Source: Balanoglossus misakiensis (taxonomy: Eukaryota > Hemichordata). Taken from it: a stretch of DNA of 64,000 nt. Position 1 is the stretch's first letter, and each line of letters starts with the position of its first letter. Position numbers and translations under genes: made by a program. The notes under the pieces are model-generated. The model saw only the letters and a list, made by a program, of their open reading frames with translations, was not told the DNA's origin and searched no databases. Below, in pieces: positions 10,628 through 21,700 of the stretch. The stretch is taken from positions 11,966,001 to 12,030,000 of the forward strand of contig CM082578.2 of NCBI GenBank assembly GCA_040954595.2, given 5' to 3'.

Positions 10628-12768
10628 TTACAGTCCAGGAACATGTGACCTATAGACAGCCCTGAGTCTTTCCCTCTTTGTCATCTCCTTTCTGGGCATC
10701 ACGAAGTCTTCATATCCGAACGTCTCTTGATCTGGTGCTGCTGCGTAGACGTCGGGCCCCCTTCTCCCCTTCTGAACCGGTGTTTCCTTTGAGGAGAGGC
10801 GACGTGAGTGTTTCGGCTCCACGACTTTACCGCTGTGTCTACTGTACGCTAGTACCTCTCTCTTCTGGTCATGTGATCCAAATTTGTTGTCGTTTGGGTG
10901 GAGTGCATCCCTCTCCAGTGCTTTCCTTCCTGCGTCCACTGAGCTGCCTGAACTTGCAACGTCTTCGTGTGATGACCCCCTCATCCACTTTCCATAGCTG
11001 CGTGCGCCATCTGAATGGTGATGATCACGTGCACCTCTCCAAGCCCCAGCTGTTCCTCCGGCGGATTGGCTGGCTTCTTCTGGATACGATGACGTCACCA
11101 CCGCTGACGTCAGAACGTCGCTTCCGCCATGATTGTTGTCGGCTGTAACACTGCCTTCGCGTTGCTCGTCAGTGAGCTGACCTGCTTGCATGTCGTCTTC
11201 GCCGTGCCTATCAACATGACCTGGTAGGTTTCTGTTTCCATCTCGGCCTAGTGCATCAGAATCACCTGGTGGTAATTTAATCAGTGGCACCACGTCTGTT
11301 AGATCTGTGTCCAGTAGCAAGGCTCCATCCAAGCCGGAGTCCGGACTACAACTGCCGCTGCCAACATCTACTTGCAGCACCTGTGATGATGCCAGGCCGT
11401 TTTGCATATTTACTGTGTTACTGTTTGGGTCGAAATCCAAAACTACACTGTGGAAAGCATTCTCCCTTCTCAACACTTCTAAGGGGTTTACATCTCGATG
11501 TTCGCCAGGTGTACTTCTGATAATATCCGATTTCTGACTGCAACGGGTCTCACTTGTTCGTAGACTCTTCAACGACGCCCTATCTTTGCACTGCTCGCCA
11601 AATGGCTCCTCGGCATTTGAATCTGAGCTGCAACCGTCAGAAATGTCGTCTGTCTTTTGCAGGCCCAACGGTGGTCCGTCGTCTTGCTGTGTGCCTGTGA
11701 CTGTCATGTTGGTATTCAAGTCCATGCCACTGAAGAGAACACCTTCTGCTTGTTGAGCGTCTGAGTTTAGTAACCCACCCATTTGGTTGTTATCTTCTGG
11801 ATATCTGTCTACAGCCAAATTTTGACGACCTCCGATGTCATCCAACCGTTGTAGCGATGCTGACTTCAACCCGTGGTCCATTCTTTTGTCAAAGGCGGTA
11901 CGTTGACCATCTGCAGTGGTGATGGCATCTGGGTACAAATCTTGGGATTGAAGAACATCTGGGTGAGTATCACACGTGACATGCTCCGATACGGTATAAT
12001 TCTGACTGTCACTGTTTGTTGAGTCATTTGTTTGCAGCTGTTCAGACGTCAGTTCTGCTTGTGGAACACTCTGCCAAGCTGAGTGGATTTTGTCGCTGCG
12101 ACTGTTAGAGGTCATGTCTCTCAGCTGCATACCATCCGGGGTAGCAGGATCAGCTCTGCGCGCGCCGGTGCCCATGAAATCTCTCAGTGTATCGTCCTCG
12201 GTTGGTACCTTCTGTAGAATGAAATCTCTCAAGTTTGGTTCAGACTTGATCCTGACTGTAGTCTGACCGGCTGCGGCGTCATTGTAGGAATAAACCTTTC
12301 TCACGTAACTAGAAGAAACCATGCGTTCACGACTTCTGGGCTTCGCATTAGCACAGGAAAAATCCGTCGCCGATGCGACCTCTCGATTCTGCAGGGTTTG
12401 TGGGGAAGTGTTCTCTCCGTTCCCAACGACTGAGTGTGGGTTGTCGGGTGTAAAGCTCTCCGAAGGATCATGCTCCAGTTTTCTCTTCGATGAATCATGG
12501 TCAGGAGAGCTTAGACCTGACCTTCCGTGTTCCTCTCCATCAGGTATATAGCCAGCGCGCTGTTTATCTGCAAACTCTCCAGAAGTATCTTCGTGCGCGA
12601 GACTGTCTCTCTCTGTGGCAGCCATTTTCTCATCATTTTCGCTTACAGCATAGATGCCAGCACCAGGATTCATTAATTCGTAAACCCTCTCCCGGTCGTC
12701 AGATGACAGCTCTGAGAACTTAGCGATGCTTCCATCAGATGTGTTGTAAAGAAGATATTGATGTGTTC
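10628..12768 (-). CDS. Cadherin exon 27: main cytoplasmic tail
   Basis: A single 2,141-base exon encodes the last 713 residues, ending RERLRAVYRSHVPGL and TAA at 10628-10630. The first part (THQYLLYNTSDGSIAKF, then ERVYELMNPGAGIYAV) looks folded or motif-like. The rest is Ser/Asp/Gly/Gln-rich, low in hydrophobics and probably disordered, with a basic C-terminus (KEMTKRERLR). No catenin-binding region is seen. I do not recognise a named domain. Confidence 0.8.
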
Positions 12769-15700
12769 CTGTTGAGATTAATGTAATGAAAGACTGCTAT
12801 TAACTTTTGGAAGTTTGTCACAATTAGAACAATGACACAAAACCTTGAAAACATTACTATTGCATAACCATATATCAATTTTACTGACCTGTTTCTTGTC
12901 CAACGCTGTCATATACACGTCCTCTTACATGAATCTCCCTGGCCAACATGACAAAACCATTCAGGTTACTTATAATCTGGGTGTGACGGATGGTCTCGCC
13001 CTTTTGGTCAGTGTCAGACAGTGTACCCTTGCCTCGGGTGCTTAGATGCATGGGAATCTGATGTGTATCTGGCGTTGGAGAGTTCGTCAGTCTCTCCTCT
13101 TCTCGATATGTGGTTGTACCTCTTCCTGAATCGTCGGACAGACGATCGAAATCCGTCGGTAGCAAAGTCGCACGGTGATCTGCACCTGCAAAAGCCAAAC
13201 ATGTTGCTCATCAAGCAATATCCATATCCCATATCAGTACAGTAGCTCGGTTCGTGTAGTTATGTTCATAGATAACAAGCAACTCATTGTATTATTTCGT
13301 ATTCTGAAAGTATAGGATTATACATGTCATATACCGAGGCCAAAATATACAAGTATACATTGCATCTTTGTGAGGCACATGCGGATTAGAAGAAGAGCAA
13401 GACACGATATCCCTCACACTCACCTACTTTGGTTGCCCAATGAACGTCTTCCTTCTCCGATATTACTTTTCTGGATGCACAAAGGGAAAGAAATGGACCC
13501 TAGTCAATATACTGTTGCATGGTTAGTCGTCTTTGTCGCGTGTAACGAACAATGTGGATACTAAGTTTTTTGCAGGCTAAATTTATACTGGGTATTGGGT
13601 CGGATATTCGAATCAAGGACTATTTTTGACCTGATATAAATGTACAAGAGGAAGATTTCTGACAACATCGGTATCCTGTTAGTCTACACTCGCCAGAAAA
13701 GATGCCAATGCACGAAATGAACTTACTCGTTACACTTGGTTCTGTAAACGTAAGTACACAGCAAGATAACGATGATGAGAAACAGCAAGCAGATCAGAAC
13801 CATGCACAGAATGCCAGCCGTGGTTTGTATCCAAGGCACCTCCAGCATGGTCGGACGGACACTGACGACGGGGAACCGGTCGTACTCCCATGTCGTCAGC
13901 ACGTCGGCCGGTGTTCCGTTGGAATGCTTCTGTAGAACAGCGAGCAGGTCGTCGATATGAACGAAGGACTTGGGCACGTCGATGCCGTCCATCGTGTCGG
14001 TCACTGGGTTGGATATGACGTACAGCGTGGCAGTCGACGTGCTGGACGGAAAGATCGGACATAACAAGGGGGAAATGTTAGTAGCGTCAGGAAGTCGTGT
14101 TGGGTCTGTTTTGAATATCCATACACATCCAAGTGGAGGACAACCGCGCGCAATCGATCACTTTTTCAGTCTACCTTTTGAATACTGACCTTTCAAAACT
14201 TTGCAGTAACCTGCGTTGTTGGACAGATTCTGTGGGCGCGGGATCAGATCCAACTACTGACATGATTGCCACCCTGTTTTCTGGGAAAATCTTCGACAGT
14301 TGGTATTGGAGGTCGTCTCTGTGAAGGAAAGTGACATGTTCAATCACTGGCTTGCAGAGTAAGGAGGGCTTTCCCTAAATGGTGAAGTGAAAATGGAAAT
14401 GTCACTATGTCCAAAAATGCTTTCAGAAGAAGGTTTTCATTTTGTTTCTCAGAACGAAATTAGAGAAATTGGAATTGCCCTTCTTCTGTCGGTGGTAAAA
14501 GGATAGTAATGTGTTTCCTCAAAGCACTTACTTCACCAGCAGCAAACTATCAAGACTCAAACCCACTTCTATGTCAACGAGATGATCTTCGGGTTTAAAC
14601 GTGTCAATCCTGACAGTGCCCAGCGGCGATTTTGTCGTCACGTTTGCTTTGGTCACCGTGGCAACAACGCGGAACATGTATTTTCTGTACAGCTCTAAGC
14701 CCATTTGTCCAGTCTGTCGTATGTTGCCACTTTCATCTACCGCGAATATCGACGTGTCTTCAACGGGAACGATAGAAAAGTTGCTCGTGGGGGAAAGACC
14801 GAAATCGTTTATGTTTATTGTTAATATCGGCTCGTCGCCAGAAGCCATCGGGCCGTACTGCAATTCTTTACTGTAAACAGGAGGATCGGTGCAAACACCG
14901 TCGAAGTCTTCATTCAAAATCACGACTGTCACGGGAACTGATGTTTCCATAGCAACGATGCCTTCGTCACGCGCGATGACGGCAAACTCTATTTCTGTAA
15001 ACTCCTCGTAGTCCGGTGGGACGTTGACCGTGATGAGCCCAGTTTCGCTGTCAATATGGAAATGTTTCTCTGCGCCGGCGTAGGACGAATCCAGTCGGTA
15101 CCGCACGACTCCGTTTGGCCCAGAGTCCGAATCGGTGGCCAATATGGTCAGAACCGAGGTACCGCAAACACTGTTTTCCATAAGCGAAGTTGTGTATGAA
15201 TCTGATTCGAATGCCGGTTCATTGTCGTTTGCGTCGATTACCACTATGCGTACTGTCGCTGAAGAAGATAACAGTGCGTTATCAAGACTGTCCCCTCTGA
15301 CCACCAAATTATATTCCGGTACACTCTCCCTATCTAGCGCACTCGCCGTTACAAGTTGTCCACTGGTGTCCACGGCGAATTGCCCATCGCCATTCCCGGA
15401 CGTTATGCTGTACGCGTTGTTGCCGTGGCCGGCGACACTTCCAACGACGCGGCCAATGTCCGCGTCTTCTTGCACCGCGAACAGAAAATCTTGGTCCGAA
15501 AGCGGAGAGTTCCACACCTCTACTTCGACGACGACCATCACGGTGCTCTCGAAAATGGGTATACCGCCATCTCTGGCCACGATTTGCAAAGCGTAGACGC
15601 CGACAGCGTCTTCCAGTTCAGTTGTCGTGGAGATTTGGCCGCTGTTTGAATCGATTTCAAACAGGTTGTAGTCGTTCCCCGATGCGATGTAGTAGAAGAC

Positions 15701-18700
15701 TTCACCGCCCTGGCTAGAATCGGTGTCTGTGGCATCTACGGATGTGACGACAGTTCCCAGATCTGCCGTTGATTTCACTTTGGCGTTGTACGAGTTGCTG
15801 TCGAACACCGGGGCTTCGTCATTGACGTCCAGAACATCCACCGTGAGCGTCGCCGTTCCGGTCAGCTGCTGGGGCGAGCCGTCATCCGTTGCGTGGAGCA
15901 CCAACTCGAACCTGTCCACCTCCTCCCGATCCAACGACGACGCGACGCTGACGACCCCGGTCGTAGAATCGACGGTAAATTTCGAGTCGGGATCTCCGCC
16001 GTGAATACTGTAGCGAACGTTACCGTTTGTGGCGCTGTCAGCGTCGGTGGCTACCATTTTGGTCACTTTTGATGATAACGCGCAATTTTCCATCATGGCC
16101 ACCGAGTGCATCGTTTCAATGAACGCGGGTGCGTTGTCGTTGGCGTCCGCCGTCGCTATGGTTGCGGTCGTCACGACGGAGAAGACGGAGTCTGCGATTT
16201 CAATAAGAAGGATGTACTGAGGAAACGTTTCAAAATCGAGGGAGGAAATCACCCTTATCTCTCCGCTCGTTGAATGAACCTGGAATGGAACTGCGTTGAG
16301 CAAAGTGAACGTGATCGCGTCCGTCCCACTCTCGTCGTCGTCGTCACAGGCGACTGTTGCCACGAGGTCGCCAATGTCAGCATCCTCTTTGACCACCGGA
16401 AGTGAACTGTCGACAGTGCAACGCGGGGGGTTGTCGTTCACGTCACTCACCACCACGGTGGCGGTCACCGACGACGACAGAGCGTCGGCCGACGATTTTG
16501 GCTTGTCTGTCACAGTGATGACCAACGTGTACGAATCGGTCACTTCTCTGTCCAGTTTTTCGGCGAGGAACAGAGTTCCCGACTGGCTGTCGATGATGAA
16601 CGGGCTCACTGTGTCGACACTGAATGCGAAGTCACCGTCTGTCCCGTCATCGTCATCGGATGCTTGCACAGTTAGCACCGCGGACCCTGTTAGTAAACAA
16701 ATTTAGCCATTTAGGAACATTCATGTCCCCTTTTCAGTTCAAGTTTCACCAAATGTGTAACCATTTTCCATTCCCGATGCAACCCATTTTCCGTATCATT
16801 TCACTTTCCATACTCAACATGAATAGTTTGTTTGGATACCTTGATATTGGTACTTTCACACTCATATACCTACCCGGACTAGTGTCTTCTGGCAGTGTGA
16901 TATCCAGACTAGGAACAGCGCCGATTACGGTCGGCGTAAATTCGTTTGACGGCAGAACGAATACGTGCAGTAAGGCAGTCGATGAGAGGGCTCCGCTGTC
17001 CGTGGCTGATAGTTCAAGCGTGTGTGAGATGTGTGTCTCGTAGTCCAGAGATTTGACCAGTGCTATGTCTCCAGTCAAATGATCAATCTCAAACAGACCA
17101 TCTGTGTTCCCTCCTGCAGAACCACCGTTCGTGTTGGGAAGAAATTAAAACAAAATGGCAGATTAATCTACATTTTATTTTGCGCGAAACAACCACACAT
17201 TAATCATGCTAGAACTTATCCTGCATAAGCAGTTTAGCTTACCGATAATATCATATGTGACATTGGCATTTCCCCCTAAATCGTTGTCTAACGCTGACAC
17301 GGTGAAAACCACTGCAGCATTGCTTGGAATTTGCGACTCACTTATTGATGTTGTCATGACAACCTGGATGAAAAACATCAAGGGTGCGACAACATTAAAG
17401 ACAGTAATGTTGTAAAGACCGAATAAAACTTCATCATGCATAACTGACCATTGGGTTTATGATAAAAAGCTCATACAGTGCATGTACATGTATTACCGTG
17501 GGAAATACAGGTTTGTTGTCGTTGACATCACCGACAATCACGGTGATCGTCTGGGAGGTAGAAAGGGCGTCTGACGAGTCCAGGGGCGTGTCTGTGACCG
17601 TGACAGTGAGCTCATACTTGTCTACCACCTCTCGGTCCAACTCTGACGTCAGAATGAGATCACCCGTCACGTGATCTATGGTGACAGGAATGCCAGTCGC
17701 TGCCTGAATGCTGAAGGTGACGTCACCATCAACTCCCCCATCTTCGTCGGTGGCGGAAATCGCACCGAACTTCGCCCCTGTGAAAATTAAAACTTTACGA
17801 TCAAATTAATCTGCTGCGAAAAGTCAAAAGGACAATTATTGCCCTTAACCGACCGATAGGCCAGTCTCTCGAATGCGTCACGAACGCAGCTCGACTAATC
17901 TTCAATTCTGACCCATCAATTCACCGTCGGAAAACATGAAAGCGGTAATAAGGCACGGCGGTCGTTCGACAAGTGCAATGAACTGGCTTTGTTAATCCGT
18001 GTCTTGACGTAAACCTTTGATACTTATTGAGTTTTAATGAACATCTAATGAATGTTTTGATTGGGGACTGCTTCCGAAGCCGGAGAAAAGAATTTGCTCA
18101 GGCCTCCGCATGCAGCCGGTGTACTAGTACAGCGCTGTATAACAAACCATTCGGGAACATCATAGGAATAAGACGTTCTGATTTGCACATACATGTATAT
18201 ACAACATACGTCGTTAAGAGCGGCGAACGTGAAGTGTACCAAGGTGTAAGCGTGCAAAGTATGATGCCGACTGTAAAATAAGCGGATCGGAAACAAAGTT
18301 GAATGATGAATTTGAAGAGATAAATCGCTAAGTCCTTAGATGTGAAATCAGGTGCCGGAGATAACATGAAAGTTCATCGGCTTTGAGTGAACTCAGTCAC
18401 GTGTCTTCCGCACGTAAAATGTCAGTGTTAGCTGCACTATTGGTCACGTGGCCGGGCTACACAAACAAATATCGACGTGCCAGCTGGTTGCGGAAAGAAG
18501 GTGATGATTTCCACATAGCAGAGAGTCACTGGAAAGCGCTAATGACAGTAGAAATAAAACCGTTCGATAACAGAAAGATCAAATTAAGGACAGCCGTTAT
18601 TATAGGGCGCTGATGAGGACGCCCGAGACGTTTGCGTTAACGAAGTTGTCGCTGTATACATCTGCACTTTTTACTTCAAGTTCAAGCGGGGATAAGTGCT

Positions 18701-21700
18701 ACCTGTATTCTGTGCAATGATGTTATTTCAAACGTTCTCGTACTTAAACACTGTAATTTCACGCCTTCGTGTCCAAGGAAAACATTCTCGAGAATAATTC
18801 TATTTAAATCAACGGGATTTAATTCCTGCATTTATTCTTCCAATCAGTCTGAAGCCTATTAAAGTTGCAATCTACTTAGGTACTGAAAAAATATATCTAT
18901 TTCGGTTTTCCCAATGCCGAAAACATGTTGTTCCCGGAAAGACAATTATTTAACGGCCCTTTTTATAGCATTATTGAGCATTGAAATTACCAATTTTCCC
19001 TAACTGTTTCTTGTAAAATTGCACCTTGTTTAAATATGTCCAAATCACATCGCTGGACTTCAATATATGAATTCATATGTCTCTCTCGGGCCTCGGATAT
19101 TGCTAGTCCCCTTTGCAGTACTTGCACGTCCCAGCGATCGGAAGCATTTAAGATATACCTAGGTAAATACTTGATAATGACTGCAGAAACGTTAATGAAT
19201 ACTCCCAAGTGTCCAGAACTCATCCTTCTCGATTATAGTCATTTAGATTAGATTGGATTCCTAATAGATTTATGGACATAACTGGCGATATGAGAGCCAA
19301 TGAGCAAAATATGGGCAAATAGACGAAATCGAATTAGTTTTATCAGATTACAGAACATTATTCCATATCGCCACTACAGATAAACGACCATTTCATATAC
19401 AAATATTTCACTAAGCATATCTCCAGGGAGATGATTTGAGAAAATTGCGCATTTAAATTCGATTTGGGTGATTTTAGATCTGGCACTCAGTAAGCATCGT
19501 TATTAAGCGTATACAAATGGATTATTGAACATTAAATAATTCGCGACATAAGAATATTTACACCTACATCTCTTTTTGTATCCGATTTTTTTTCTTTGAA
19601 TCCATTCACTATTGTGACTCTGTACATACTGTTCTGGCCAGACACAACTTTCCTTGTTTTTTATCTGTACCGTGCGCTTTCTCAGCTAAAACTTCATCAT
19701 AGCCCTCAGTCCGCGACCTTACCTGTCAATAAATCTTCAAGTACGTTGAACGTAGAGTTGCTTAAAATGATAGGTTGGTGTTCGTTTTCGCCGATGACGT
19801 CAACATATATCGTGGCCGATGATGACAACGAGGGCGCTCCTTTGTCCGCAACTTCCACCGTCAATTCATAAGATTTTATGGCCTCGTAATCTAGTGACGT
19901 CACAAGAGTTAGTTCACCTGTCACAGCGTCGAGACTGAAAACGCTATCGTCATTTCCGCCTGAGAAATAAAAGTCGTTTAGAAATTTTGAAGATACTGGA
20001 GATTATCAATAAATGTTAATTAATGATGTTATCTTAAAGCCTCATCATTCGCCCTCACCAAGAGATGTGCAAATGTATGTTTATGTTATCTGACAAATCT
20101 ATGCCAACTGTTGGGAAAAAACATCACGGCGTTCGTCTTACCTGTCAAGACAAACTCATTGTCGGATTCAGTTAAATCCCTGTCTGTCACGTCCAATTTA
20201 ATAACTGTGAAGCCAATCGGCGACTGTTCACCCACACTCACAAAATAGTTGATCTGTCGGAGAAATAAGAGAAATAGATATTAGGCCTTTTTGACAAATT
20301 TTTCATTCTCCTTATGACTAGGAAATCAAATGGAATTTTTCTCAGTCCTATACCTGTTGAAACATCGGTTCGTTGTCGTTGACGTCACCAATGGTCAACG
20401 TCACCGTTTGTGAAGCTGACAGAGCGTCGGCTGAATTCAGGGGCGTGTCCGTGACTTTGACAACGAACTCATAACTGTCCATCGCCTCTCGATCCAACGC
20501 TGACGTCAGAATGATATCGCCCGTCACGTGATCTATGGCGAAAGGAACGTCAGCCGCTGCTTGCATCGTGAAGATGACGTCACCATCGGTACCCGTATCG
20601 TCGTCAGTGGCGAGAACTTTGCCCAAAATGGTCCCTGTGAATAATCGTGCGACCAAATCGAACTAAATGAGTTTAAAATCTAGGAAAGTCAGGAAAGGCT
20701 TCATCTGCTAAGGATGTCGCGCGTCATTCATGTCAATTTTGAACAGTCCTACTCTACATGCCCACTGCACTTCGCTTGGCCTTTTCAATGAAACCGTGGT
20801 GTAGAGATCGTTCTGGTGTCTAGGTTTCGCCTGATACGATTATGTTGTCTGAAAATGCTTTAGTACACGATCCAATCAAAGACACTCTTTTCTAGTGTCT
20901 ATGATCCAATTAAGAGAATATATGCTACGGAATATGGAACCATAACACTGTTTTTACAGCGGTATAAACTCTAGAAATAAAAACCTCACACCTTTTATGC
21001 ACTCTACGTCTGCGGCATTCAATTAATTTGCCCGACTATTACTTTACCTGCCAATAAATCTTCATCTGCATTGAAAGTAGAACTACTTAAAATTATGGGC
21101 TGGTGCTCGTTTTCGCCGATGACGTCAACATAAATCGTGGCCGACGACGACAAGGGAGGCGTCCCCTTATCCGCAACTTCTACCGTTATCTGGTAGGACT
21201 TGGTCGTCTCGTAGTCCAGTGACGCAGCCAGGGTCAGCTCTCCCGACGCGCCATCGACGGCGAACATTCCATCATCATTCCCTGCTGTCATGCGCAGACG
21301 GGGTAAAATATGAGAGGCGGTGCACGGGGCAGAGAGATGAAAGCCAGTGTACCATAAAGACGATATAACTTTGATAGTCTGATTTTTGAGATAAGAAAAA
21401 CAGCAGAGGTGTATGGTCGTTCCACAACGAGGTCTACAAGGTCATGTTGGCATGTGGTTCTTCTCGTTAGAAAGTGATTTTGTGAAGTCAACGTCGAAAG
21501 TACAAGGTGTATGGGGCACATAAAACATCGCCGTGGTCTGTGCACACGCACGTAGGACCTACGTAGCTCAGAAGGAACTGTTTCTGAATCCTGTGAGAAC
21601 GTCGATTCCTCTTAATTATAACTGAGAGAATATGCATGACAACATAGTTTGCGTACCTGATATGAGAAAACTAAACTCATTGTTCGGTTCGGCACCATCT

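Noticed and set aside
12301-12723. Possible second gene overlapping the start of cadherin exon 27
   Set aside because: The minus-strand frame continues open through this region and joins exon 26 in phase, so no separate gene is needed.
10678-16706. Several plus-strand open frames of 75-156 codons under the cadherin gene
   Set aside because: They lie antisense to well-supported cadherin exons and mirror their codon structure, so they are shadows.
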